Positions 47,801-61,050 of a stretch of 64,000 nt of DNA are shown here, one piece after another; position 1 is the stretch's first letter; each line of letters opens with the position of its first letter. Under the pieces are notes generated by a model. The model searched no databases. It worked only from the letters and a program-made list of their open reading frames with translations, and was not told the origin of the DNA. Origin of the DNA: Climacteris rufus. Taxonomy: Eukaryota; Chordata; Aves; Passeriformes; Climacteridae. Position numbers and translations under genes: made by a program. The stretch is taken from assembly GCA_013398175.1 (NCBI GenBank), contig VZRZ01000586.1, positions 1,147,370 through 1,211,369 of the forward strand. The letters are read 5' to 3'.

Positions 47801-50800
47801 TGAAAATTGAGTTTTGATGAACCATGGAACACTGAACTAAAAACATATGAAGGAACTAAGTGTCATAGAAATGCCTGTCATTTTTCCAGCAGAGACCATG
47901 TTCAAGGAATATGCACAAACTTCAGACATGCACAAAGTTACAGAGAACCAACTGTCATGTCATGCCTGAAGATAATAAATGTGGTTATAAACAGATGAAT
48001 CCCTTGGGACCTGTGAATTTTCCTGTATCTCTGTTAACCCACAGACATAAGAGCTTGCCCCCACCCCTGCCATCAGCTGCCTCTCTGAACTAGTGCTGCA
48101 GCCCTGTGGATTGCTGCTCCTGGGAATGTGGCTGCCCCTGGGAATGTGGCGGCTTCGGGACCCTGGATCCAGAAATGGCATTTCAGCACTGGCCAGGCAG
48201 ATTCACTGGCTCTGATGTGTCATTTCCAGAAACACTACCTCTAAGCATAGCAGACCAGTGGATCAGGGAGTAAAAGCAGGTTACGCAAAGGGTGGAAGCT
48301 GGTAACGGGCATTTTATTACAAACTTACTTCTCCCTTTAAAGTTGTTATTCTAAGGATTATTCACATGACCTTAGTCATGATTTTGATTTCATAAAATGG
48401 AATTGCAACACTGTTCATTTACACAGCTGATTATGTATATGGGCAGTACTAACAGTGTTAACAGAATAACTATTTAACTGTTGGGCTTCTCTAAGTAAAT
48501 GGATAATCTCATTTTGAGCTGCACACCCTGGTTACCAAAATTAACAAAGCTGAATGATAGATAGCTCATATTTATGACACAATCAGACTAGTCTAAAGAC
48601 AATTAATAAATTTAACAATAAACTCTTATTTAAATATCTACTGGTCTTACTCTGAAGGGCTGTAGAGATAAAAAAGAATAACCCAGACTTGTTAATATGG
48701 GATTTTTTCCTAATATACATATACTCGGTCTAGGACAAATATAAGGTTTTTCTGACTGAAAAAAGAAATTAAGACAAAAATTATTTATTGAGATGTTCTT
48801 CAGCAGAATTTTCCTTCCCTGGTTTAGTGAAATAACTCAACAAACGACTCTCTGCTTTTGATGGTATTGTTGCTACCAGATGTTTGGCCACTTTCCAGAG
48901 CTTCAGGCAAATGCTTCACATTTACCTCTAGCCCTCTTTGCTGCTCATTGTGATTTGCTTCACTTCTAAAATTCTAGTGTGGATGCAGAATTTCTTTGCC
49001 TCCCTCTTCACTCACAACTGTTCTCACCACCATTGGCTGAAGACAGTACATGGTTCTTGGAAATGGTTGAACATATCCCTCTTTCTAGGAGATCTTTCCA
49101 TTCTTGATTTGTGGTTGAAATGTGACAAACCAGAAGGTCCACAAGTGGCTGGACTTCAATGTTGTATGATGTTCTTTAATCAATTAAATTAAGCAATTTC
49201 TTTTTAAGCAATTTACATTGCTCACACTCAGATCCTGGGTATTTAAATTTCCTGAATAGCTATATTTACATTACTAGCTAAGGTCTTTCCTTATACCAAA
49301 AATGCTGTACAGTTATGTTGTTTTGAATTCTCCTTCCAAATCCAGGCCTATTTGTGCATAAATCAAAGCATATAAATATATCTGTTTTATAAAAATATAA
49401 GCGTAAATAGATATTCATCTTGGAAAGGAAAAAATGCTGTTGTATATATTCAGTCTAAAATGGATGTCTGTGTCAGAAAAAATGCATAATGGCACTCAGA
49501 GTATGCCAGTTTGCTCACTCTCTTAGTGACAGTCACATAGTGACTACTTCTGTTCAAGATATATTATAATTAAATAAGTTCCAATACCTAAAAATGTTAG
49601 ACCTTACAATGTAAATGCTCTTTCCATTATGTGTTTTGTCCCCTCTCATATTTCTAACAGATGAGTTACATGGGTTGGCAGAAAATAATTTATTGGACCT
49701 CTCCTCGTGACTGTGATCTAAATGGGAAGTCAGCTTAACATAACTGTTGATAGTGATCTTAACTGCCTAACAAAACATCATTGTTTTGAATATCCTAATT
49801 ATTCATTAGCTGAATAAATGTCTTTTTCACGTGGGAATGTTTACCATTTTTTGAAGATGAAATATTAGCTTCTTCCTCCTTCTATGATTTCCTTTCATTT
49901 GTGTTGATAGTTTCTGGCTTACTATCTGAACTGTCTGCAGTCTGTCAATGGATACTTCCCAGATCAGAACAAACGTTTCTTTGGTTCCATTGCTGTACAA
50001 TGTTTGGTCAAAGAATGTCCATATGGTCATTATATCCCTAAAAGTCCTACACACCATGGAAGGTAACAGCTTTTCTGTAATGCTGCAAAAGTACAGCTCT
50101 GATTTTCTTGAGATTCAGTCTAAAACGCAGGCTGAAGTTAGAAAGCAAAAGCACAGCTGCCACTTACAGTGTCATTTATTACTTTGTCAAGGGCACTCTT
50201 CTTATAAGCACATTGATGGAAAATAAGTTTTACCATATTCCCAGTAATATTCAGCAGTCAGACTGGGGTGCAAGGAGAATAGACCTCAAGTCTCTTGCTC
50301 ACTAAGAAGTGCAACAGCTTTCAAAAAAGGTTGAGAAAAAACAACTTCAGAAATAATATTGTCTCTTGCTGCTGTTGGTTAAATAAAAAAGTATTTGTAT
50401 GAGTCCGCATGTACATTTCACTTGTGAGAGCTCATGTACAGGTTACGACCAATTTCTTGCCATTTTTTCATATTCATTACATGTGTGATACTTGATACCT
50501 GTACTTCTACCAATTTGGAAGTGTTGGGACCTGTGGTACTTGTTGCTGTTTATATCTGCCAACTAAGATTAAAATAATGGGATGAAATTTCTCCAGTGAC
50601 AGAATCACATGATGCACAGATGCATGTGCCCATGACAATTAGAAATTAATGGTTCTAGATGTAAGGAAACATTTATTAATGCTATTTACTTTGAAAAGTA
50701 AATATATTTCAGAACGCATTCTTGAATCAGAAATAGTCTTCAGGTGTCAGATAGAGGGAAAAAATGCCGTAAAAAGGCATTATTATCTTGGAAAATTGAT

Positions 50801-53800
50801 CCCAAATAAGGCAAAATTGCTGTTTGGAGTTTTTCAGAGTATGAAAATAGATTTGAAAGAAATACCAGCTTCCTGGAATTTCTGTAAATCTGATGGATGC
50901 TGTGTCTACCTCATGGGAGTGGAAGGATTTAATAATTTACTGTGTGGAGGGAAAATGCTCTTACCTTGAAGGCTTAAGAATTTAGATGTGTTCATTAACG
51001 GTTGAGTGGTTCTCTGAGTACAAATCCCACACAGTCTACTCACTTCTTTGGTGGGACACGTGAGGATGCTGGATGCTTTCTTTGCACTAAGAGGAACAGG
51101 AGGACTAGTTCTAGCTCTGCTCTCATCTTCAGGTTTATAAAAAAAACAGGCATACCACAAAAAGAGAACAGTGTAACATACTACAATGTATATGTGTATG
51201 TTTGGAATTTATGAACTAATGATATGAGTCAGTGCCTACATGTTTGCCCAGGTGTTGAGTTACTGGGCTGTAAGAATTTCCAAAGGATAAGAATATACCA
51301 AAAATATGGTCAAAATCTTGGCAAAATAAACATTTTCAAAATGTAATCTACACATATTGATAGACAACTTTGACATGCCTTTGGGAGATTCTGTCTCTCC
51401 AGAAAATAATCATCACGTAAGTGTGAGAGGAATCAAAGCAAATTTTCACACATAATTTTCACTCTTTTACACTCTGGGAAAAGGAGAAATATATTTTAGT
51501 TCCTTTCTTTATTTCTGGTGAGCAGAGTAGTGCAATCATTACATGAAAAATTCTGTTGCATAATCCTTTGCCATTTTCCTATTTTGCTGACATATTTAAG
51601 AAAAATAATGGAAAAAGCAATTAAAACAACAAACAAGAGGCACTAATCTGCACCTGCTTCTCTTGTTATCTTGTTATATCTCATTTCACTAATTCTTTTT
51701 TTTTATGCCACCATTTGTGACTTAAATTCATATTTTGTCTTTAAGACTTAGGGCTATTCAGCTACTAGAACAATTGTGTTAAAAAGTTGTAGTGCATGAA
51801 TGCAATGAAGGTGCATATGCAAAATTATGAATACTGGGATATATTTTCCTGTTCCAATAGATTATGACGAAAGCAGTCATACTGCTTTCAGAAAAAATGG
51901 ATAGCTGGTCAGAAGAAAAAGACACAAATTAGTCCCCACTGAGAGAGAGCCTGCAGCTTGGGGTCAAAACTTAAATTAGACACCAGACCATCAATCACAA
52001 GAGAGAGCCGTGGGGCACTGGCCTTCCCAAGTTTCAGCTGTTCACACAGTATTTGTTTAAAGAGGGAATAAAACGGAGCTAGTAGCATAATTTCTAATCT
52101 GCAGACTGCAAGACAGCACCACTGCTTTTGGCTCTAAGGGAGTCATGTGCCAATTTAGGAAGACTGAGAGGAAACAAGAGCCCATTTTAGCACTTGCTGA
52201 AAAAAACACTATTTTATTGCTTTCATCAAGGCCAATCCAAATGATACTCTACCATCAATCTGGACTATAAAGGCTGCAAAATCCCAAATCACTCATAGAT
52301 GTAACAGTCATTTGAAAGCAGAAGCCATGAGCTTCCATTTAATCTTGGTAACCATTTATGCCAAGAGAAAAGGAAAGGCTAAGTGATTATCACAGAGTCC
52401 TGCATTACCAACTGAGAACACAGCACATCGTTTTAAGTGGCAACTCATCTTCCTGAACTTTTGTGGGAGTATTTAAACTAAACCACATCTCAGGAGTCAG
52501 TTCGACAATTAATGGAGACTATTACATGCCTGATATATTTTATATAACATTGCAACCCTTCTTTTTCTATCCCCTTTTACTTTAAATTCTGATTAGAACA
52601 TTGATGAAATGTAATTAAATCTTTCTATTGATACACAAATTGTTCAAAAGTTTCAGTAAGGTCAGATTTTTTTCTTTGATTCCCATTTTATCTTTGGAAG
52701 CAATCTCACAACTTCCACATTATCCCCTACTGTGAATTACCCCCTACTGTGATTCACTGCCCCTGGTTTGTGAATTGGATCTTCACAATGCCCCTGGTGC
52801 ACTTAGCTTTTTGTGACAATTCGATGAATTTACAGTGGAGTGTTTTGAATCAGTCTGGCCTTGTTTTCTCAACTGAAGTTCTACTTTCACTTATGATACA
52901 AGTGGCCACGAGAAAACCCTTTGGTGGTTACTGCAGAAGGTTCTGAATTCGTTCTCTGTTGGCAATAGCTATTTGGTTACTATCTGGACATGAATTAAAA
53001 CAGGGGTTGAAAGATTTCCCAGTTAAACAAGACACTGTGATCATTTAGTCTATCTGTAACTCAAAACTGATATTCATCAGATGGCTCTGAAACCTAAACC
53101 ACTCACTATCAGGGAGTTAGATCATTTGTTTAATCCAGAAAATCCTATTTAAGGAAAGCTTCACCGGTTTTGCAATGTACACTGCAAAACACTCTAGAGC
53201 AGAGCGTTTTACTCTTACCACACGACTTCCTAATCATTTTTCCTGTCTTCTGTCAGAATGAGCACTGCAGTGCCCTACACAGTGCACACTCTACTAAAGT
53301 ATTTTGACCCAGGCAATCTTTGTACACATTGATATCAAGCCTGCAGGTAAGAAATTCTGCTAGACAATTCTTCTTGTCTAGAAAACTTCCCGTCTCTAAA
53401 GGACATACCAAAGGATAGGCAGACATGTAAGAACCAACAAGAGGCATTTGTTAAAGCCTCTTTTGTCAGACCCTTTCTCTTTTGCTGTACAGTTACACTG
53501 ATGGCAATATTCCTAGTCTTAAATTTTCAGATGGTCAGAGAAATGGCCTAATGTTAAAATCGATTCAGATTATTCATAAGATATTTCAGATTTCTGTCAT
53601 TGGAACCTTCCTGCCCAGTATAGTTGTTCCTCTGTTACTCTTCAAATATTTAATTTCTAGATATGGATTTTCAGGTTATCCTGTCTCCACTTAATTATGT
53701 GGGAAGCTGAGGAAAGACTATACATAGAGTGCACAAAAAATGTAAATTATCTCCCAATTAAAATAAGCATTAAATATAACTTATTAAATATCAGCTGGAA

Positions 53801-54662
53801 TTCAAAGATTAAGGCCATTTTTTAAAGCAGGGCAATGCTTTGAGTAAGTAAATCTGAGCATTTCAGTTCAGAGAAAATTTTATATCTAATTTATGGGTTT
53901 CTGAAACTGGATGCTTGCCACAGAAATGCTAGCAGCCAGTTAATTTTTGTTTCATGAGCAGCACTACAATTAATTCAGGCAAAATTACACATGTAAACCA
54001 CACCAGAAGAACAGGTGTTTACTAAAGACTCACAGTGCTAGCCTGCTTAATAACCTCATGCTTCATTCTCTATGATTCTTCTCAGAAGGACTAGTAAACA
54101 TAAAAGCTGCAGAAAGTACGTTCAATTACATCCCAGCATCCCACCATATAACAGTAACCCCAGGAAGTTCAAAAAATAAAATGGGCAGCTAGCATCCCAG
54201 CACAAATTAGATTCTTAATTAACTCCATAGATGGAAAAAAAATCTCTGTGGCAGTTTATTGTATTAATTATCTCTCTTTTACCTACAGGATATAGACAAC
54301 TGTGGAAGGTCATGCTAAAAAGGAGTAATCAAACCAGTCTTCAATTCTTACCTAGGGTTGCAATGTAAGGCCAAGAAGAGAACTGTTTTGAGTTTCGACT
54401 CCTGTAAACTTACTTGGCAAACTTTAGGACAGACAAAATTTATAGACTCGATCAAGAATAGAGATTAAAAGGAAACTTGGTTTTATAGCTATTGTACATG
54501 TGGCTTCTTCTTTAAAATTATTCTTTTCTTGAAGTTCAGATTTTCCTTTTCTTGTCTTTGTTTTGAATTTTGGCATTGTCTTTGCTGTTTCATACTTTCT
54601 CTCTCTTCCTTAGCTTATTGGAGGAACTTTTTGCATCCATAAAATGAATCTAATAATCAGCT
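44827..54662. other. Long unique AT-rich stretch, no gene recognised
   Basis: Contains an A-rich run at 45942-45970. At 48108-48152 there is a more GC-rich patch with a CCTGGGAATGTGGC duplication. A repeat-free segment at 51930-52420 is listed as a possible conserved noncoding element. A weak exon-like segment at 54289-54364 is also listed under findings. The open frames of up to 106 residues (50649-50969) carry no recognisable domain. Confidence 0.45.
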
Positions 54663-54707
54663 TGTGTGTGTGTGTGTATGTGTGCACGCACATGTGTGTG
54701 TTTGTGT
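54663..54707. repeat. TG microsatellite with CACG interruption
   Basis: TG units broken by TATG and by GCACGCACA, then TG again. A short Cys-rich open frame starting here is a translation of the repeat. Confidence 0.93.
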
Positions 54708-55533
54708 TCTTCTGTAAAGCATTACAACATCTTAAGGTCTATTTTCTTTTATTATATATTGACTAGGTTTTTCTTTAACACAAAAATAAGGAAAAAAAAA
54801 AGCACAGCTATATATTCATTTAGAAAACGTTCCCTGTATTTTTTCTGTAGCTTTCAACATTAATAGCTGAGAATTTTCACAAAATGAAATTTCTGAATCA
54901 GAGTCTGAAATAAATATTCTTATGAGTTTCTATGTAATGTTCACTTTTTGAGAATTATAGTCACATTCAACAAAAAACAGGTTACCTGATTTATATGACC
55001 AAATCACAACTACTCACCTGCAGATTAGGTAGGATGTGCCAAGACTATGTACACCTTTTTGCAATCCACAGGGAAAAAAATAAACTGAGTAGCTGGACAG
55101 TTTTGAATAGCAAATCTAAGAAAATTGTTTTAATTCTTCTTTAGACATTATTCAAGGAGGAAAAAAACACCCATCCTTAAGGTCTAAAACCTCAGACAGC
55201 ATTCAACTCATGTTGCTTCAATCATTGCTGTGGAGCTGTAAGGATTAACTTTGAAACATTGTCAAACTGAGCATAGACTTGCTGGAGGGTGGGAAATGTC
55301 AGTAGCACAAACAAGCAAAGAACAATCATGAAGGTGTTACTGCACAAATTATAGCATCATCATGTTATAGAAAGTTGAATTTCCCTTTCTGGCTTGTATT
55401 TTTTTTTTTAGAGTGTGAAAAAAATGAAGATGTAAAATGCACAGTTTTTGCCCTATAAGCAGACTGTTAGTGATTAAGTAACTTGGACTAACTCCTGTTT
55501 CCTTTATTAATGAGATTAGTCATATTTCTTTAC
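54708..55533. other. Unique AT-rich DNA, nothing recognised
   Basis: No repeat family, exon or RNA gene could be recognised. Confidence 0.5.
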
Positions 55534-55640
55534 TGGCCCCAGTTCAGAAAAGCACTTATATATGTGCCTAAATCCTACTAATTTCAGTAAGATTTACACA
55601 TGTGCTTAAAATTAAGCACATGCTTAATTTCACTGTTAAA
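55534..55640. repeat. Old palindromic sauropsid-type repeat remnant
   Basis: 'ggccccagttcagaaaagca', 'cttatatatgtgcctaaatc', 'aatttcagtaagatttacac' and 'atgtgcttaaaattaagcac' followed by 'atgcttaa' match, in order, a class of old palindromic repeats I recall from turtle, crocodile and bird genomes. Those read like 'ttcagcaaagcacttaagcacatgcttaa' with a central 'attgacttcaatgg'. The left and right arms here are still partly complementary (GCACATGCTT against AAGCAC/TATGTGC). A non-autonomous DNA transposon origin is plausible, and I do not assert a family name. Confidence 0.5.
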
Positions 55641-58600
55641 TTTGGAATAAGAAAAACTGAAGTAATTATCTCATCCAATCCTGTCATTTTGGTAACATTT
55701 TGCCATGTTAACTTGCAACATTAAGCAAACCTAACTTTTTTTATGACGGGGAACAAGAGACCAGATGGGCTTGAAAGTAAAGTACTTTAAGAACACTTTC
55801 TGGGACTATGGACTTTTCTCCAGGCAGCATGTAGCACTTAGACTCTAGTGGAAAAAAATGTCAATGTGTGTATTGTGCTGGTGATTCTGAAAGCCATGTT
55901 TGCATAGAAGAGGATGACTACAGATAAATTTGTTACTGATTGTATCTTTTCCTTCCCCACACCAAGCTTTCATGCTGCTACTCTGACTGCTACAGTTTGC
56001 AATATTTTAGTGTGGATACATAGTCCCCTAAGCAGATTGTCCTGGCGCTAAGCGGACAGTTCATTAGATTTTATGTCATACTTACAGTATCTGAAATCTT
56101 CTAAACATTTTAGTAAAACTTAATTAATTAATATCTCTACAATTATGAGTGCTCACAAGAAAAGGTCATCAACGATACACTGCCAAGGCTCCAAGTGGTT
56201 ATCACAGTTTCAAAGTGTCATAAATGCATGTTTTCAAAACTCTCTCTTCCCCTCAGACTGCTTTGCATGATGTCAGAAACACTTAGCTTCACATTGGGAA
56301 AGGAATACAACCTTTTAAAAGCTTGACATTTTTGTGAATCAAAATTATCAGCACTGCAGCAGAAAAATATAAGTAAACCAGCCTGAGAAATGATGCTTAT
56401 AAAAAGATCATTTCCTTCCCCACAGAAAGTTTTCAGAAGAAAATCTATTCCTACACTACTTCAAGATATTTAAGTGCAAAGCATATTTTTAAAATAAACT
56501 CCCAAAGAAATGTTTAGATTAAAAAGCTAGATTCTAAAAAGCTGTAAGAATAGTAGTGGAATTTTTTTGTTTGCCATATCATATTTAAATGTATTCTCCT
56601 GAACTGACCAACAATACTTAAGTAACTTTTTGTGCCAGAATATGTTAATCCTATACACTTGACCTTTTTATTAAAACCAAGCTGTGAGTATATTTATTTA
56701 TGTAATAAATTTTGCTTGTTTAAGCACCATTATGTTAATGATTTTGACTGCATAATCAGTCCCAAAGCACAATCGTTACTTTGCCAAAGAATCAGAAGAA
56801 GGTTTTTTACTCTCCTATGCATATATACAAACACAAACATACTAGCAAGCAAAAGCAAAAAATCTTTTTAGTTTGGACCTCCTGTGCAGCAGCTCCCAGT
56901 AAGTTCCCTGGACTCAATGGCACAGCTCATCAAAATCTTCCTCCAGTGGGTTTTTCCTTGGAGCAGAGGTGTTACTTGACATTATCTTGACCACAGGATA
57001 CCCACCTGTGGTTCTCCTTCCACAGTTCTGAGATATTGCCTCATTGTCTCTCATTTCCCACCTGACTCCAACAATCTTTTCATACAGTGAGAGCCTTCTG
57101 AACCTCCAGTTAGGTATCACTTATAACTACAGTGTCTTGCAATGCATATAATGGATTTTCAAGAATAAAATAGCATGGAAACTGAGGCGTTGTGTAATAA
57201 TGCTGCAGAACTGTAATCTAAATATCTTTATGAACTTTGTGTCTTCTGTAAATCAACTGGTTGCACAATGCTGAGTAGAAGCAGGGAAAGACATATTCAA
57301 TGGCATTAAAAAGTTGTAGAAGTCTCATTTAATGTAAGCAATGTCAGTTTGTTTCTTTTCCTATGTATCTTATCCTTTCAGTAGATCTAATGAAGTTAGG
57401 GGTAATTTTTTTGTTCCATTCTTAGGAAGTACAGAATCTTGCACAAGTTAAGGTAACACCACCCCCTTCTGTTCACACTGGTGCTGAACTCAGTCAGCCA
57501 TACATCCAGCATAGCAAAATACAGGTACTCCAGTATTATTTGCACAGCAAATGGGAAGAACGGATCTAACTGCTACAGCTTAGTCATGTATCTTGAACTA
57601 CATCTTCTGATTAACCAATTTGAGTCTTTCTCTAAACTAGCTTATTGCAAGAATTTTTGAATAGCAACTTATTAAAGTATCTAAAACAGATTGCAATTTT
57701 GCTTTAACTTTTTAGCATGAATAGATACCAAATTTAATTAATAAAACATTCATTTGGATGTGTGGGAGCAATTTTTGTTATTTGCAGCCCATTTTCATTT
57801 CAGTATGCATCTTTTGATCATTTGTCAGAGCAGCATCTCTCTTCTTATTCGATACTGTGAAGGTTTCTCCACTTGTGGGGTGGAAAGAATTTTACTTCTG
57901 TGCCTTTTGCTTTAGAGGATCATTTTGGTACACAGAAAATGCCTGTTACTAATACATTTTATTCAGGTAGGTTCCTCCACATTAATTGATTAGTGCTTTA
58001 AGTTGATAAGCAGTCTAGTACCAATGTCAGTTCAAATTACTCACTTTGACACAATTAAATCTGATGCCGAGGTTGTGGTTTTATGATGATTTCTCTGGTT
58101 TAAAACTGAGGTTTGAGCAGTATGGTTCCCTCCATCAGTGGATGTTCATTTCCATGTAATGAGCCAAAGCAACGAACTGGGGCTGAGCCAGGTTAAATAT
58201 AATTTAGCTGAAACCAGCTCTGTGGCTGTCAGCTTAGGGAAGTGGTCCAGGTCACAGTGCAGCTGTGTGAGCACAGAGTGGGGGAGCAGCCCTGGGGCAG
58301 GGTTAAAGAAGAAGAGGAGCATGGGGTACTTACATTTTTTGCTACAGAAACTTCAACAGAGTACTACTTTGAGTAAAGGTTTGATTGGTTTGGTTGTTTG
58401 ACCTTTTTATTTTTCGCACACAGAATATAAGCATCTTAAATGGTAAAGCAAAATTAAGAACATTTTGGAAGCTTTAAGGAAACCACAGATGAAAAATTAC
58501 ATCTGTGGATATTTCGAATGCTAATATGTTTTTAAATGCTCATACCATTGTGATTTCACTGCTTTGGGCCTGTTTTTCAGATACATGCCATGAAACCTGA

Positions 58601-60986
58601 TCATTTCAACAAATTTGTGTTACAACTGACTGATCACAGCAGAGTTCAAGAGCAAATTAAAGGTGTTCTCTGCCACAGCTTCAAGCACCACAACAAAAGG
58701 AGAGCCCAGATTAGCAAAGCAAAACAGAGCGTTAGAAAGGAAAGCAAAGAACAGGAGGGATAGTGCTAGGAATTGAAGAAGCTAATGCTTCAGTGGAAGA
58801 GTTCAGGGACTGTTCTTGCTGTGGTGATTTTTGGAGGCTTCCTCAATCTCTGACACTCACCCAGAGGAGTTTCTCATCTCTGTAGCTCTACGTTACGTGT
58901 AAAGTCAGAGCCACTTGCTTCTCTAAGATGAATCATTTTTGCTACCAAGGGACCTTCTGTACCCCCAGAAATAAGTCACGCTATGTCCTTCTGTGAAATT
59001 TAAAGGATTGTAGGCAAAACTCAACCTGACTTATTTTCCATTGCATCAGGCAAAATCATCCCAGATTTCACACTGATGGGAATTGTAACTCAGTCTGGTA
59101 ACATCAGGAATGGTAACTCAGTCTGCAGAACAGATTTAGGGGTAGGTTCTCCATTTCTGCAGTGTCTCAGAAAAAATTAAAAGTACATTGTAGATGTCGA
59201 GACTTCCTGAAAACTATGATTTTTGCAATAAATGGGATACAAGTTTGGATTTTTTAAATTTTTTTAACATCATCTTCAATTATGGTTGCTGAGCTCAGTA
59301 AAATGGCTCTTAAATGTTATTTGTCTGTGTTTTGGGCATACACTGTACTGAACAATTGCTCCAAAGGTGACCTCATATTTTAATTTCCTGGCTTTCTACA
59401 ATGTCCAGCTATTGCTGTGTTTCTGAGTGAATGGTAAAGAACCCCAGACAGTGTGCCAGGGGTTGTTGTCTGGGTTCTGTATACTTACTTTATACTTTCA
59501 ATCCTTGTAGTCAATATATTCCTCAAAGCCCTGTGTGTCCCATGCTGTCACACCAGTTTGCTCTATGCCACTATTGTAATAAACTTAGGCTCTGTCAGAG
59601 GCACAAAGAAGTTGTAAAAAACTCATAATGAATATATGCACTCTTGTATTGTATGTGTTCTCCTATTGCAAGCAGATAGTAAGACAAAATTTCCAAAGAG
59701 CATCATCACAGGTTTATCATGTGCTGGAAGAAGAAGCTCTGCAGAGAGGTTGCTGCCAACCTTCCCTTCACATTTTCAGTCAGAGAATACACCAAAGATC
59801 AATGAAGTCGTGGGTTACGGAGGTGAACTTCTTCTCAAGTAAGGCTGGCAAAAAAAGCTCTGTCTTGAATACAGAATAACTCAAGAAGTTCTCATCATGG
59901 AGAGGTGAGAACTCACCTCTGTTTCACCATGTATGAACAAGAAGTATAGTAGAAGACTACTCAGAAAGCCAAGCACTACAGGAAAGAAATAATTTCACTT
60001 CATTTCCATCATCTCTATAAGCAACTAGAAAATTTGCCCAAAAGTAATTGCGAAAAAAATCATCAAAAGGCCAGAAATGCTTCCAGATTACTTTTTTTTA
60101 AGTTTAAACACACCGTATTGGATACTCAAAATTTATTTTCAAAGGAAATTCTATTGTTCACCACAAGGTATTTAAAAGAACTTAAGAGAGCTGGTTTGTT
60201 TAAAACTGAGTGAAGGATGTGTTTAGAATTAAAAAATACACAAATCTTCAAATAGCAGAAATATGTCAAAACAGGAAAATGGGAGGAGCATTAATTCTGA
60301 TGAGTTAAACACACAATTTTAATGTCAAGGATCAGAAGTAACAGTCCAGAGGTATGAAACCTGCCAGAGAGTCTATGGGGCCAATAGATGATTGAGGTGT
60401 AAAAGGAACATGGCCCATATTCACAGCTGAAAATCAATTCCCTTTTAACACCCAAGCAACTTTTGACATGGTTTCTTATTGAAGAATCTTAGAAGTAATT
60501 ACATTGTCATAGGATTGTATAGATTAAGAGTTGACTGCAAGATGAAAAACAGAAAAAAAAAAAAGATTGAAAAGAGGAAAAGATTATCAGTACAGACCGG
60601 TAAGGTTCCTGTGGTACGACCTGTGCTGCATGACAATACTAAACGTGCAGGAAAAGTACAAGGTTCCAAAGGTCTCTTAAAGTCACTCCTAAAGTCACAT
60701 CAGTTATGAACTGGGAGATATCAAATTGCTATGTCATGAATCAGAGTTCCATGGGCATTGTGCCCAGCACTGCAGATGGCGTTGTGCCATTGGCTTCTCT
60801 TCTGAGAACTAGTAAGCCAGTTTTTCAAAATATATTGGCACAGACTTTCCTAGCATAGGTAAACAAAAATTATCTTTAAGCTTGAATTTTCCATCCAGCT
60901 AACTGAATCTGTACAAGAACCTGTGCTCTCTACAATCTTGCTTGTTTTTAGTGCTTACAGTACATTGTATGAACAAATTTACCTCT
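55641..60986. other. Unique DNA, no gene recognised
   Basis: A somewhat GC-richer patch lies at 58140-58320. Three overlapping plus-strand frames at 59431-59879 carry no recognisable domain. A 28-bp-period partial duplication (GTAACTCAGTCTG) is at 59081-59126, and a perfect hairpin at 58483-58508 is listed separately. Confidence 0.45.
58483..58508. repeat. Perfect 9-bp hairpin
   Basis: CCACAGATG (58483-58491) pairs with CATCTGTGG (58500-58508) around an 8-base A/T loop. The arms contain CAGATG/CATCTG E-box-type motifs (CANNTG). The hairpin is too short for a microRNA precursor. Confidence 0.85.
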
Positions 60987-61050
60987 GTGGAGTTAATAAT
61001 TTCATGAATAGGAATAAGGTGGAGTTAATAATTTCATGAATAGGAATAAG
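60987..61050. repeat. Perfect 32-bp tandem duplication
   Basis: The block starting GTGGAGTTAATAATTTC occupies 60987-61018 and is repeated without change at 61019-61050. No mismatches have accumulated, so it is either recent or kept uniform. Confidence 0.97.

Noticed and set aside
56914..57120. 68-residue minus-strand open frame ending in an acidic segment
   Set aside because: It looked protein-like at first, but no family was recognised and no flanking exon or retrocopy signs (poly(A), target duplication) were found.
58483..58508. Hairpin considered as a microRNA precursor
   Set aside because: The stem is only 9 bp with an 8-base loop, far shorter than a precursor stem.
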